From a virus, in IMG/VR virus record IMGVR_UViG_3300023257_000007, positions 124,001 to 188,000 of that record: a stretch of 64,000 bases of DNA. One strand, written 5' to 3'. The notes beneath the pieces are model-generated. The model was not told the origin of the DNA. It made no database searches and saw only the letters and a list, made by a program, of their open reading frames with translations. Within the stretch, counting starts at the first letter, position 1. Every line of letters begins with the position of its first letter. A program made the translations under genes and the position numbers. Positions 1 through 9,185 of this stretch are shown here, piece by piece.

Positions 1-153
1 TCTAAAATGAAAAAGAAAGATAACCCAGTAGATATATTAGTAACAAATGATCCTGGATCTACAACATCTAAAATGACACTTGCCAATGAATTAGGTGTTG
101 AAATTATGACTTATGAAGATCTTAAAGATTCATTCAATTTAGAGGTAGATTAA
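1..153 (+). CDS. C-terminal fragment with BRCT-like domain (possible NAD-dependent DNA ligase end)
   Basis: The frame is open from the left edge and ends at TAA 151-153, so only the last 50 residues are visible. They read like the second half of a BRCT domain: a hydrophobic strand (ILVTND), a polar loop with a Ser/Thr-Lys turn, then a helix and the segment ANELGVEIMTYEDLKDSF. In DNA ligase BRCT domains the matching part reads K(A/M)xxAxELGVxIxxxxxF. BRCT domains occur at the end of bacterial NAD-dependent ligases and as stand-alone phage proteins. A ligase would fit the replication genes in this window, but the catalytic part is outside it. The next gene is on the opposite strand. Confidence 0.45.
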   Translation, partial: SKMKKKDNPVDILVTNDPGSTTSKMTLANELGVEIMTYEDLKDSFNLEVD

Positions 154-196
154 AAACTTTTTAACTGTAAGACACTATAATATAAACCAAAAAATT

Positions 197-646
197 TTAA
201 TTGTATTTCGTTCTTCGATTTACTTTTTGAGTTATTTCAAAAAGTAAATCAAGAATATAATTGTCACATTCTTCATTTTTCGTTTCTTCTATTGGAACTG
301 GATTTTCGAAATTTGGATTTTTTTCCGCTCTTTTTTGATCATCTCTAAACCATTGATCTTCATTAATATAATATTCAAATCTCAAACCATTATCTAAAAT
401 AATAATTATCATATCATTTTTACTTTCACTAGAATCAGATGAATTACTAAGTCTAACATCTTTAATTTTACCACCAGGTAAAGTTTGTAAAACTTTCCCA
501 ATATATTCACTAAAATCTAGATCAGATCTATTATTTCTTTGAAATTCTGATTTCCAGTCATCAAATTCATGTCTATCATCTTGATTTAAAGAACCATAAA
601 TATCTTTAAGTTTATTAAAATTCTCGAATTTTTTTAAGTATTTCAT
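197..646 (-). CDS. Small late protein with capsid-targeting-like leader
   Basis: Unrecognised 149-residue acidic protein. It begins MKYLKKFENFNKLKD, one of about 20 related leaders in this window. The middle is polar and Ser/Asp-rich (about residues 65-78) and is followed by a short predicted beta stretch (MIIIILDNGLRFEYYI). The start is supported by the leader motif and by the upstream sequence, an A-tract ending in CGATTATG. The same arrangement precedes the genes starting at 961 and 54996. A TATATAAT-type element lies about 30 nt upstream. It is the last gene of a minus-strand late block. Function is unknown; packaging into the head is an inference from the leader. Confidence 0.7.
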   Translation of the reverse strand: MKYLKKFENFNKLKDIYGSLNQDDRHEFDDWKSEFQRNNRSDLDFSEYIGKVLQTLPGGKIKDVRLSNSSDSSESKNDMIIIILDNGLRFEYYINEDQWFRDDQKRAEKNPNFENPVPIEETKNEECDNYILDLLFEITQKVNRRTKYN

Positions 647-671
647 AATCGTTTTTTTTTTTTGTGGTTAT

Positions 672-690
672 TGATATTATATATATTATT
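672..690 (-). promoter_or_regulatory. Late-promoter-like element
   Basis: Read on the minus strand this is AATAATATATATAATATCAA, followed by TAACC, an A-tract and CGATTATG. The block ATATATAATATCAATAACC is repeated ahead of the next upstream gene (979-997). It overlaps the stop codon of the gene at 689-961. Its role as a promoter is inferred from recurrence and position. Confidence 0.4.
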
Positions 691-961
691 AAGTTGAAAT
701 ATTTTTAGAGAAATTTTTTACAAATGGTATATAAATTTCTCTATAAGGTGACTCATTTTTAATTTGAGGGTGTTTATTAACTAGTTTTTTTAACCTATTT
801 AATTGTTCATCTATATCATCTATTTTAGTAATATCATCTAACATTTCTTCTAAATCTTTTATTTCTAATTTATAAAGACCAAGTTGATCGCTTACTGATT
901 TCCAATCTTTATCATTATTGAATGTATCATTCCATTCGTTGAATTTTCTTAAGTATTTCAT
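689..961 (-). CDS. Small late protein with capsid-targeting-like leader
   Basis: Unrecognised 90-residue protein starting MKYLRKFNEWNDTF, close to the leader of its downstream neighbour (MKYLKKFENFN). The rest is largely helical and charged (YKLEIKDLEEMLDDI, then QLNRLKKLVNKHP). Upstream lies ATATATAATATCAATAACC, an A-tract and GATTATG, nearly identical to the leader of the gene at 197-646. The two genes therefore share regulation and perhaps a duplicated 5' end. Function unknown; possibly an internal head protein. Confidence 0.65.
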   Translation of the reverse strand: MKYLRKFNEWNDTFNNDKDWKSVSDQLGLYKLEIKDLEEMLDDITKIDDIDEQLNRLKKLVNKHPQIKNESPYREIYIPFVKNFSKNIST

Positions 962-978
962 AATCTTTTTTTTGGGTT

Positions 979-997
979 ATTGATATTATATATCAAC
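979..997 (-). promoter_or_regulatory. Late-promoter-like element
   Basis: The minus strand reads TTGATATATAATATCAATA about 18-35 nt ahead of the ATG at 961. It shares 19 bases with the element at 672-690. Spacing and recurrence suggest a phage late promoter. Confidence 0.4.
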
Positions 998-1028
998 AAA
1001 AAAAAATGGTTTTTAACAAGATTGAAGA

Positions 1029-1433
1029 TTAAAATAATTCTTTTTCTAATTCTTTCATACATTGAATAACACCAAATTTGGTACCTTCCAATATAAAATC
1101 ATATAAAGAAAATATATTATTACTCTTTGGTGAATCATCAAACCAATTATTATCATTACAAATATCATCAACATCACTTTGATATTTCAAATAAAAATTA
1201 AAAATATCTCCATTCTCAACAAAATCTTGTAATTTACCTGGTTCTGGGTCATTAATGTAATCTCTGATAAAATTTTGAACATTAACCAATTCAGTTGTAT
1301 TATCAACTGAATTATCTAATAAATCTAATACTCCTCTCTTTAAAGAAATATATTGTTCGGTTAGTTTATCTTTAAGAGTATCTTCAAGATTCTCTTTTAT
1401 CATTTTTGAATATTCTTCTGTAAATTTTTTCAT
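1029..1433 (-). CDS. Small helical protein, possible packaged protein
   Basis: Unrecognised 134-residue acidic protein. It starts MKKFTEEYSKMIKENLED, which carries an aromatic-rich beginning and an I-K-E tripeptide at residues 12-14, like the [LI]-x-E cleavage site of T4 internal proteins. The rest is mostly predicted helix with several Asp/Asn-rich turns. A TATATAG element lies only a few bases upstream of the start. It follows the L,D-transpeptidase-like gene by 23 bp and is probably co-transcribed with the tail hub genes. Function unknown. Confidence 0.6.
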   Translation of the reverse strand: MKKFTEEYSKMIKENLEDTLKDKLTEQYISLKRGVLDLLDNSVDNTTELVNVQNFIRDYINDPEPGKLQDFVENGDIFNFYLKYQSDVDDICNDNNWFDDSPKSNNIFSLYDFILEGTKFGVIQCMKELEKELF

Positions 1434-1456
1434 AAGACTATATATTATTATATTTT

Positions 1457-2401
1457 TTAAAAATCTGATGCATTTAATAATGTGTATTGATAAATACCAC
1501 CTTCCAATTTAGTTCGATATTTTTCACATAAAGACATAAATCTTTGAAAATCAGACCAATAATGTATTACTTGACAACCTGCAGACCATGATTTAACACC
1601 ACTCCCTGGTGATGATTTTTCGGTACCTACCTTAGTAGAATGTATATTAATACCTCCACCTTCACTACTATTAATATTATAATGAAAAGTTCCGTTTTTT
1701 GTAGGATCTCTATGAACTGGTAAATTATAAGTAGGGTTCAACGCTCTATATCTAGCAGAATTAGTTTGTTTATGATATCCAAGTTTATATGTAAATTGTC
1801 CCTCTTTTAAAATTGAACAACCTTTAGAATTTAATAATTTTTTAAGGTAATAAACTCCAGGTTTTGTAGTACATTCAAATTCTTCAACAATATCATCATA
1901 TACAACTAGCATAGTATCATTCCAATTATTCGGTTTATCAGCGTTTCTAACTCCTATTAATTGAAAAGGTTCAATCCATTTGTATTTTTTTAGTTTAAAA
2001 ATTCGTTTAAGTTGACTAACCGTAATATTTGAAGGTTTTGGTGTTGTGTTTGCTGGATTAGAACTACCATTATTTGAAGTTGATATATTTGTTTGACCAC
2101 CTTGACCTATTGATGAATCTAATTGTTTAGTAGGTGTATAAGTTCCCCATTCAGGGTTATTATATATAACATCTGATTCTCCAAAAGTATCTCCATCTAC
2201 ATACGGATCATAACTATCATCATCGGCATTAATATTACTAGAATATTGATTCATTTCAGAATAAGTAAACTCATTTGCGTCACCATATGAACCAGAATCT
2301 TCAAAATCATCAACACCACTATAAGGATCATATTCTTCTTTTATCACAGTCTCCTGTTTTTGTGTTATTGGCTTTGTTTCATCATATTTAGGTATAGCCA
2401 T
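1457..2401 (-). CDS. L,D-transpeptidase-like cell-wall enzyme next to the tail spike gene
   Basis: This 314-residue protein has two parts. Residues 1-125 are acidic, Tyr/Asp-rich and low in complexity, ending in an Asn/Ser/Thr linker. Residues 130-314 form a compact domain that ends in GGGINIHSTKVG (His254) and VKSWSAGCQVI (Cys276). The pair H-x-S/T plus (S/T)-x-G-C is the signature of YkuD/L,D-transpeptidase-type enzymes, whose catalytic Cys sits in SxGC. Such enzymes act on peptidoglycan peptides. The start codon overlaps the stop of the gp5-like gene by one base (TAATG), so the two are coupled. I infer a tail-borne enzyme that cuts or remodels the cell wall at entry. The fold should be checked because the overall similarity is short. 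Confidence 0.55.
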   Translation of the reverse strand: MAIPKYDETKPITQKQETVIKEEYDPYSGVDDFEDSGSYGDANEFTYSEMNQYSSNINADDDSYDPYVDGDTFGESDVIYNNPEWGTYTPTKQLDSSIGQGGQTNISTSNNGSSNPANTTPKPSNITVSQLKRIFKLKKYKWIEPFQLIGVRNADKPNNWNDTMLVVYDDIVEEFECTTKPGVYYLKKLLNSKGCSILKEGQFTYKLGYHKQTNSARYRALNPTYNLPVHRDPTKNGTFHYNINSSEGGGINIHSTKVGTEKSSPGSGVKSWSAGCQVIHYWSDFQRFMSLCEKYRTKLEGGIYQYTLLNASDF

Positions 2402-3564
2402 TATTTATATCTTATAAATTTTTTAGTTTTCTTATCAAAAATTGCAATTTTTCCATCTTCTGTTTCTCTATATATAATATCCTTTTTAGTACCAGAAGTT
2501 GGTATCGTTTTTATTATTTTAGGTTCTAAACCACTTGATTTTTTAACATTTAATTTCTTAAAATCTTTATATTGTGCGTATTCAGATTCATCTGTTTCAA
2601 TTGTCTCACCATCAACAACTTTAATATATGTTATATATTCAGTTCCGTCTTCGTTTTGACTAACAAAAGGAGCGTCATCTATAATAAATTTTGATGGTTG
2701 TGATTCTACTTCTTTATCTACAGCCTTTTCTCTTTCTTCATTAACTTTTTCTTTAAAATCTTTTGAAACATATTCAGATTTTAAAAGTTTTTTAGGTTTT
2801 GGTTCATTAAATTTATCAGTTAAATCAATTGTAAGATCATCATCATCTTTAATAACAGACGTTTCAGGTGATCTTTTCAATTTCTTAATTTTATTATCAT
2901 CATTCAAGAAAACATTATCAGAAACAAAAGTTTCTCTGATTACTTTATATTCCATTAACAACATATCTAACTCTGGTCTAATAATAGGGGCCGCTAAATT
3001 TCCTGTTAATGTTGTAGGAACCAATAATTTATTGATAAATTTATCCATCCACGCAAAAAAATTAGTTCCTAAAACAGCTTCTTGATCTGCAGTTTTATCA
3101 CCTAAATTTATTTTCTGTGAATTATCTTTTAATTCAATATTAATAGAATTATTATCTATTCTAATTTTATTATATTTATGATCTATTATAAATTCATCAC
3201 CATTTGTATATACCTGAGAAGTTTCATCAAATAATAAAGCCACAAAATTCAAATAATCATCTTCACTTAAACTCTTTAATTTTCTTTCAAGATTTATATT
3301 GTAATTCTCACTATAAATATAATGAGGATCATATATATCATCATTTAGAAAAATAACATTCACTATTTTACCAATAGCAGGAACCTCAAAAGATTTTCCA
3401 GCTAACCCCCTATATGGGGAAGAATATGGCAAATCTTCCATTGGTATAGTATCAAAAACACCTTGTACCCTAACTTTAAGTCTACCTTTTCTATTAGGAT
3501 CTTTATTATCTTCTACAATACCTACAAATATTTTATCTCTAATATCAACATTAATTTGTTGCAT
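2401..3564 (-). CDS. Baseplate hub spike protein, gp5-like OB-fold, no lysozyme domain
   Basis: Residues 10-90 match the N-terminal OB-fold of T4 gp5. FVGIVEDNKDPNRKGRLKVR corresponds to the FVGVVEDRxDPxxxGRVRVR start of gp5, followed by an EDLPYSSP segment equivalent to the EKLPWMS stretch. The protein is 387 residues (T4 gp5 is 575) and I see no lysozyme catalytic region. The middle (about 125-155) has short beta repeats (DEFIIDHKYNKIRIDNNSINIEL) typical of a spike beta-helix. The C-terminal third is Lys/Asp/Glu-rich and ends in beta strands. It lies between other hub genes. The cell-wall-degrading job may have moved to the next gene, the L,D-transpeptidase-like protein. Confidence 0.75.
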   Translation of the reverse strand: MQQINVDIRDKIFVGIVEDNKDPNRKGRLKVRVQGVFDTIPMEDLPYSSPYRGLAGKSFEVPAIGKIVNVIFLNDDIYDPHYIYSENYNINLERKLKSLSEDDYLNFVALLFDETSQVYTNGDEFIIDHKYNKIRIDNNSINIELKDNSQKINLGDKTADQEAVLGTNFFAWMDKFINKLLVPTTLTGNLAAPIIRPELDMLLMEYKVIRETFVSDNVFLNDDNKIKKLKRSPETSVIKDDDDLTIDLTDKFNEPKPKKLLKSEYVSKDFKEKVNEEREKAVDKEVESQPSKFIIDDAPFVSQNEDGTEYITYIKVVDGETIETDESEYAQYKDFKKLNVKKSSGLEPKIIKTIPTSGTKKDIIYRETEDGKIAIFDKKTKKFIRYK

Positions 3565-3579
3565 ATAATTCTTTTAATT

Positions 3580-5220
3580 TTATAAAATTCCAGAAAGACC
3601 AAGAAGATCGATTGTTTCACCTACAGTTGGAACAACATCTAAAAATTCATCTTCTATGTCTCCACTTAAATCTCCAATTAAATCTCCAATAACATTTTGT
3701 AGTGTTAGATCATAATAATCTTCAGCATAAACATTATTAGGATAAATTTCTGGAATACCAGTAACATCTCTAACTTGATAGACAACTTCTCTTAATAAAT
3801 CTCCCCTGAAACCTCTCAATTTATTCATAACATCACCTTTAAAATCTTGAACATTTTCATTCAATGTATTACTCAATGTTTCTAAAAATGTTGGTTGATT
3901 ATTAACAACATCTTCCCATTCAGTAGGTGCAGCATTTATAATCCAAGATTCAGTTCTATCCTTAGTACTAAATGACTTATTAACTTTTCTTTCAACTGCT
4001 TCTTTTCTAATTTGTTCAACAGATTTCTTATATCTACTAAATTCAAAGTCAGTTGAAGCCATAGATGAATCCGTCATATTTCTTATTCTATCACCCGATC
4101 GTATACGCTTACTGTAAAGTATATCCTGTGTAATCATCAATGGATTAAATAATCTTTCAACAGATTTATAATAAATATCAAATTTTAAATTCGCAGATGT
4201 AGTATTTAAAGTTGAATCAAACCCAGCCATTGATAAATCAGAACCATGTATTTGTGATTTCTCAAAATCAAAATTACAATCACGTAATATATAATATTGT
4301 GATGAAACTTCTGGATTTATTTCATAAGAACCAGTAGAATCATTCCATTTTTTAAAACTTCTAAGATCTGTTATTCTGATTACCATGTCAAATCTTAATA
4401 AATTTTCAGGAAACATATACTTTTGTAATCTATAATCATAATTTAAATTATTATATAATTCAGCTAAATATAAAGCAATCATTGTAACATCTTCATTTAA
4501 ATCAAATGTTATTTTATCTTCTTTATATTTTACAATCTTTGCATTTAACTTATCTAAACCATTAATATTCTTAATATAATAAGGTCTATTTCTATCTCTC
4601 TTTTTATTTAAAAATACATCTCCTTCTAAATTAAATAATTGACCAAGTGTTGCAATAAATTTATTATATAATATTTCTCTAACCTTAACATCTGGTATTT
4701 CAGAATATTGTGTAATAAAAGATTTTAACGATTTAGCATCTAATAAACTTGATTTTTGTGATATAAACAAATCAAAACCTAAAAATGTAGGATCTTCGTA
4801 CTTTAAAAAATCAAAATTTTTCGAAAAATCAGATAAACCATATTTAAATGTGTCTTCATCATAATTAAACATAGACTGAGTTCTTCTTGGACCATCATCA
4901 GGTATTAAAGGATTATAAACATTACCTATATTTATATTACCAGTATTGCTAGTATTTAATGAATCAGAATTAGTAGAATTAGGATTATTACCAGCATCAG
5001 TGTTTGAATTTGGGTTTGATGTAGAATTTAATTCTTTTTCAGTCCACGCAGCACCCTCATTTTTTCTAACATCAATTTCCTCAGCTAATTTTTTAGCCGC
5101 ATTAGATGACATATCTTTAGATTCTTTTAATAATGTAGAATCTTTTAATGATTTAACACTAGCTAAATCTTCTGCTACTTTTGTAGGATCTATTTTTGAA
5201 ATTTCATCTAAATAACCCAT
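3580..5220 (-). CDS. Tail/baseplate structural protein
   Basis: 546 residues between the gp27-like and gp5-like genes. The N-terminal 110 residues are Ser/Asn/Lys-rich and low in complexity. The central part (about 120-390) is a well-structured domain with segments such as DPTFLGFDLF and FPENLLRFDMVIRITDLRSF. The last 100 residues repeat acidic and hydrophobic patterns (VIGDLIGDLSGDIEDEFL). I cannot assign it to a specific T4 gene. Position suggests a tube-baseplate junction or central hub component. It is probably translated with its neighbours (8 bp from the upstream gene, 15 bp to the next). Confidence 0.55.
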   Translation of the reverse strand: MGYLDEISKIDPTKVAEDLASVKSLKDSTLLKESKDMSSNAAKKLAEEIDVRKNEGAAWTEKELNSTSNPNSNTDAGNNPNSTNSDSLNTSNTGNINIGNVYNPLIPDDGPRRTQSMFNYDEDTFKYGLSDFSKNFDFLKYEDPTFLGFDLFISQKSSLLDAKSLKSFITQYSEIPDVKVREILYNKFIATLGQLFNLEGDVFLNKKRDRNRPYYIKNINGLDKLNAKIVKYKEDKITFDLNEDVTMIALYLAELYNNLNYDYRLQKYMFPENLLRFDMVIRITDLRSFKKWNDSTGSYEINPEVSSQYYILRDCNFDFEKSQIHGSDLSMAGFDSTLNTTSANLKFDIYYKSVERLFNPLMITQDILYSKRIRSGDRIRNMTDSSMASTDFEFSRYKKSVEQIRKEAVERKVNKSFSTKDRTESWIINAAPTEWEDVVNNQPTFLETLSNTLNENVQDFKGDVMNKLRGFRGDLLREVVYQVRDVTGIPEIYPNNVYAEDYYDLTLQNVIGDLIGDLSGDIEDEFLDVVPTVGETIDLLGLSGIL

Positions 5221-5228
5221 ATCTTATT

Positions 5229-6596
5229 CTATTTTTTTGAAGTGTTTGGAGTATACTCCTCATTTAAACTTCTCTTTGCTAATGTTATTTCTTGAACATT
5301 ACCATCTTTCTTTGAAAATGTGTAACTAATGCCAATTATTATCCATTCCCCTGACAATCTTTTATTAATTTTTGCATCATCAACTTTAGGATTTTTTTCA
5401 GTTGTTACAGCATCTTGATTAAAACCAACATCATCTAATTGTCCTAATGAATATAACTCAAGTAAAACTTTTTGAAATCTATTTAAACTAAAATTAGGTC
5501 TAGTTAATGTTATTAACATATTAGTTTTTTGTAACATTAACATATTATAACTATTCTGTTGATCTGCAAATAAATAATTTTCATGCATATTATCAATATC
5601 CAATTTCCCTAAATATCTACCAGATACAGGTGATAATTGTGAATATTTATCTTTATCATTCTCTTTAATAACTTTTAAATGAAAAAATTTATAACTATTT
5701 TTTAATTTATCATACCATCTAATATACCTTGAATAACCCTCTTTTAAATGAAAAGATGTTTTCTCATCTAACAAATTAAATTTATCAATATAAGTATTAG
5801 TATCATTATAATCTGGATGATTTGTTAATTTTAATTTTGTTATATTATCTTCTTCTTTAGTAGATGATGTTGTATAAGCAGACTCATTACCAACATTTTG
5901 AACTGTTGATATATCGGCTTTTAATTCTATTTCAACATTAACAAAACAAAAATTATAATAAAAATCAATATAACTAGATAAAAAACTCGAATCATTTTTA
6001 AAAGATTTAATTGTTATTTCTTTCATATAATACATTGTATAATCTGCTGGATTTAACCATGTCATTTCATCTTGAGTACCATCTATATTTGTTGCAAATC
6101 CTAATTGTGATTCTTCAGATATTTTTTTTAATATAGAATAACTAGTACCTTTATCAGATCTAAATTCTGTATTATATAAAGTATCTACATTTAATTCACC
6201 TTCTAAATAATATATTAATTTTTGATTTTCTTTTCCAACTGGTTTAGTTGGATTAAAAACTGTTATCTTAAAATCCATTCTAACTGGCATAGAAGATTCA
6301 TTTTGTGCTCTTATAAAAATACTAATTAAATCATTATCAAGTGGATAAATATCACCAAATAATTTATTACTTTTATCATTAAACTTCATTTCTAATTTAG
6401 GTAAAAAATCGTCATTTGTTAATGTTAAATATAATATGTCATCCGATTCTATACTTAATCCTTTATAATATACCAATGGATATTTACCAACATTATCACC
6501 ATAATAATCTTTTTCACTATCCTTTGCATCAGTTCTATAATCATATTCAATATCAACTAATTGTAATTTACTTCTATTTATAATTTCTAATGACAT
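5229..6596 (-). CDS. Baseplate hub protein, gp27-like
   Basis: 455 residues, rich in beta strands. The C-terminus reads LSGEWIIIGISYTFSKKDG followed by an EITLAKRSL segment. This is the usual end of gp27/late-control-D-type hub proteins, where a final strand pair (V/I)xxVxHxFxxxGyxxxLxLxR closes the barrel. Two basic, aromatic segments in the middle and a motif MLITLTRPNFSLNRFQKVL are also present. It sits two bases from the gp53-like gene and upstream of the gp5-like gene, matching the T4 hub neighbourhood. T4 gp27 is 391 residues, so this one is slightly longer. Confidence 0.6.
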   Translation of the reverse strand: MSLEIINRSKLQLVDIEYDYRTDAKDSEKDYYGDNVGKYPLVYYKGLSIESDDILYLTLTNDDFLPKLEMKFNDKSNKLFGDIYPLDNDLISIFIRAQNESSMPVRMDFKITVFNPTKPVGKENQKLIYYLEGELNVDTLYNTEFRSDKGTSYSILKKISEESQLGFATNIDGTQDEMTWLNPADYTMYYMKEITIKSFKNDSSFLSSYIDFYYNFCFVNVEIELKADISTVQNVGNESAYTTSSTKEEDNITKLKLTNHPDYNDTNTYIDKFNLLDEKTSFHLKEGYSRYIRWYDKLKNSYKFFHLKVIKENDKDKYSQLSPVSGRYLGKLDIDNMHENYLFADQQNSYNMLMLQKTNMLITLTRPNFSLNRFQKVLLELYSLGQLDDVGFNQDAVTTEKNPKVDDAKINKRLSGEWIIIGISYTFSKKDGNVQEITLAKRSLNEEYTPNTSKK

Positions 6597-6597
6597 A

Positions 6598-7044
6598 TTA
6601 TTCTAATTTGTTTGTTATTCTAATTCTACCCGCTTTCTTATCATTTGTAACCTGACTTAATCCTTTAGGTTTCATAGTTGGAGATAACTTAGGAGTACCG
6701 TCTGGTTTCTTTTCTTGAAATTTTGTCAATTTATCAAAAGCAGAATCATCATCTTTTCCACCATGTAATATCATAAGATTTTCAGGAGAAAAATATAAGA
6801 TTTCATCACCTTCTTTAATATTCCATGGATTATAAATATTATTAACAACCATTAATTCTTCAATAAAATCCGTGTGAGTATATAAATAATCACATATTAA
6901 ATCGAGTCTCATTTCATGTTCAGGCAATACAACATAAACATAAAAATTCTGTTCTATATCATAAATAACAGTTGTTCCGAAAATATCATATAAACCATTA
7001 CTTGTTCTTTTAAAACCATCTAAATCATCTAAAGAATATAACAT
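6598..7044 (-). CDS. Baseplate wedge protein, gp53-like with LysM-type segment
   Basis: 148 residues. After a short beta-rich start, residues 55-90 read MRLDLICDYLYTHTDF and then a NNIYNPWNIKEGDEILYF stretch. This is the conserved gp53 pattern: a bend resembling a LysM repeat (xxLDxIAxxxYxxxxxWxxIxxxNxIxxPxxIxxGxxLxIP). The last 40 residues are basic and Lys/Pro-rich. In T4, gp53 joins baseplate wedges together. Stop and start are separated from the next gene by one base, so the genes are co-translated. Confidence 0.65.
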   Translation of the reverse strand: MLYSLDDLDGFKRTSNGLYDIFGTTVIYDIEQNFYVYVVLPEHEMRLDLICDYLYTHTDFIEELMVVNNIYNPWNIKEGDEILYFSPENLMILHGGKDDDSAFDKLTKFQEKKPDGTPKLSPTMKPKGLSQVTNDKKAGRIRITNKLE

Positions 7045-7073
7045 ATTAAAATTTAATTTTTAAACATCACCAT

Positions 7074-8711
7074 CTATGGTAAATACTTTTTAGTAAATTC
7101 ATCAGTTTTTTGAGGATTTGTATTAAAATCCACTTGCCATGTTTCTGAACCCGATTCACCACCTGCAGCAACATTTGAAGGGTTAGTAACATCACCAACA
7201 ATAGAACCAACCTTATAAATTCTCTTATATCCATTATTAAAATATGTCATTATTTCCTGTGCACCCATATTTCTACCCAATCTACAATCTATTTTAACAC
7301 CAATATTAATTGGAGAATCATTAAAAGATAATTGGTTTGCAAAATCAATATTAACTTTATCAACAACTATATTGTTAATTGATAATATAGGCATATATGG
7401 ATTACCAACTGTTATATGCCATGGTGTTGAAGGTAAACCTGTCATAACAGATACAGACCCTCTTAAAGGCCATTTATATTTATTTAATGTACTTGCTAAT
7501 AAACTACCAAGAAGACCATTTGCATTAATACTATCAACCCTTTTTACTGCATCCAGACCACTTTTCTTCACTTGAATTAACACATCATCAGATGTTAAAC
7601 CTACTTCATCATTTTTTTCTTCTGTGATAGTACCAGTTACTGAACCAATCACCTCTTTAACTATTTTAATAATAGCTAATACAAAAGCTCTTACCAATGT
7701 TTTAATAAACCCTAACCATGCATCAACAGAACCACTATTTGTAGCAGCTAATAATTTTTTTATAACAGAACTATTAGAATTAGATAAAACATATCTAACA
7801 TCTGATGTACCCATTTTTAATAAATTATCAATTATATCATTCATTGCAATACCTGGATCAATATTATTAATATATTTTTGTTCATAAGATGTTTCTAAAG
7901 AAATATCTAAATTAGATACTAAACCAAATGAATTTGCATCACGAGTAGCACCTTCTTGTAAAACGTTAGGATTACCAAAAGGTATTTCTTGAGAATCAAA
8001 TCCACCAGATGATTTTCCACCTTCTTCTTTATTTCTTTCTGTCATACCCATAGCCTTTAAAAACCCAAACAATAAACCTTGTGACCAACCAGGTATAGGT
8101 ATAGATTTACCAGCATCAAAATCAAATTCATTTGATAATACTTCACCTAATATTTCATGTACCATTTTTGTTTCTGTTATCCATTTCTCATTAAAAGATA
8201 AATTAAATAACTTTTCATCACCATCTTTAACCCATCCAATAACAGTAGATATAGGTTTTTTGGCATTTTCGGACATTTTCGGCCAATTATTTAAATTAGT
8301 AGGAACAATAGTACCTTCTCTATACCTTCTCAAAATTACTAATCTATTTATAGGATAAACACCTAAATCTTTTAAATATACAAAATCGGCTGCTTTTAAT
8401 TTCATAGCATTATTGTCTTTGAAATATTCAATTAATTTTAGATACGGGTTAGCACCTGTATTAGGTTTACTGAAAGAATTAATATTTATCCTATTTGAGA
8501 TAGCTTTTGTACCAGCCAATTTAGCACTAGTGCCTTTAGTTGGTTTATATACATTAACTCTCTCACCACTATCAGATTTTTTATATAAATCACCTGAAAC
8601 CCAGCCTGATCCCGGGTTATCATATATACTACCTTTATTATCCTTATTATTAAATTGGGATGGATCTAATGAAAATAAAAACTTTAATTCTGTTCCATGA
8701 CTTCTAAACAT
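7074..8711 (-). CDS. Tail/baseplate protein (tube cap or junction candidate)
   Basis: 545 residues. The N-terminal region includes VYPINRLVILRRYREGTIVP and a hydrophobic segment about 335-365 (VRAFVLAIIKIVKEVIGSV). The C-terminal region includes the striking block LPSTPWHITVGNPYMPILSI, then NQLSFNDSPINIGVKIDCR and RNMGAQEIMTYFNNGY. Such TPWH-x-VGNP and NDMP-like strings belong to structural proteins of large T4-like phages at the tube-baseplate junction. I infer this role from family resemblance, and a specific T4 equivalent (gp48 or gp54) is not certain. It is the first structural gene of the block, with a late-promoter-like element upstream at 8730-8743. Confidence 0.5.
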   Translation of the reverse strand: MFRSHGTELKFLFSLDPSQFNNKDNKGSIYDNPGSGWVSGDLYKKSDSGERVNVYKPTKGTSAKLAGTKAISNRININSFSKPNTGANPYLKLIEYFKDNNAMKLKAADFVYLKDLGVYPINRLVILRRYREGTIVPTNLNNWPKMSENAKKPISTVIGWVKDGDEKLFNLSFNEKWITETKMVHEILGEVLSNEFDFDAGKSIPIPGWSQGLLFGFLKAMGMTERNKEEGGKSSGGFDSQEIPFGNPNVLQEGATRDANSFGLVSNLDISLETSYEQKYINNIDPGIAMNDIIDNLLKMGTSDVRYVLSNSNSSVIKKLLAATNSGSVDAWLGFIKTLVRAFVLAIIKIVKEVIGSVTGTITEEKNDEVGLTSDDVLIQVKKSGLDAVKRVDSINANGLLGSLLASTLNKYKWPLRGSVSVMTGLPSTPWHITVGNPYMPILSINNIVVDKVNIDFANQLSFNDSPINIGVKIDCRLGRNMGAQEIMTYFNNGYKRIYKVGSIVGDVTNPSNVAAGGESGSETWQVDFNTNPQKTDEFTKKYLP

Positions 8712-8729
8712 TATTTGATATAAATTTTA

Positions 8730-8743
8730 ATTATATATTAAAA
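8730..8743 (-). promoter_or_regulatory. Late-promoter-like element
   Basis: The minus strand reads TTTTAATATATAAT about 20-30 nt upstream of the ATG at 8711. The same string recurs ahead of many minus-strand genes (21249, 33295, 39415, 51192, 60833). It resembles the T4 late promoter TATAAATA in base content and position. Confidence 0.5.
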
Positions 8744-8771
8744 TAATTAAACTGAAACAAAAAGAAAAAAA

Positions 8772-9185
8772 TTAATAATCTCTTATAATCTGTGAAGTAT
8801 CAAAATTATGAAGCTCACCTAAGATTTCTTCCTGTGTTTCAGAATCATCTTGAAAATCTTCATATAAATATAAAGATCCAAACTCAACTGGGAACTCAAA
8901 AATGTTCTTTATCTTAAATAAATCTGCAATATTTAATTCGGGATTTTCAAAATTTGGAATGTAATATATATCTTTTTTCTTTCTTAAAGAATGAACAATT
9001 TTAGTGTATACCAATAAATTGAAGTAATCTCTATATTTTTTAATAGTAAAATCAGGGCCTTCTTCATCTTTTAACTGATCTATTTGTTGTTTTATATCTA
9101 TAATAACTTTGTTCCTAATTCGATTTACTTTCACGTATTTATCAAATTTCTTTCTGTTCTTGCAAAATACTATATAAAATTTCAT
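8772..9185 (-). CDS. Unrecognised 137-residue protein
   Basis: Starts MKFYIVFCKNRKKFDKYVK. The N-terminal half is basic and hydrophobic. The C-terminal half is acidic (YEDFQDDSETQEEILGEL). I see no motif or family. It precedes the tail hub genes but is separated from them by about 60 bp and a promoter-like element. Upstream, at 9202-9212, lies TATATATAACT on the minus strand, a possible promoter. Function unknown. Confidence 0.6.
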   Translation of the reverse strand: MKFYIVFCKNRKKFDKYVKVNRIRNKVIIDIKQQIDQLKDEEGPDFTIKKYRDYFNLLVYTKIVHSLRKKKDIYYIPNFENPELNIADLFKIKNIFEFPVEFGSLYLYEDFQDDSETQEEILGELHNFDTSQIIRDY

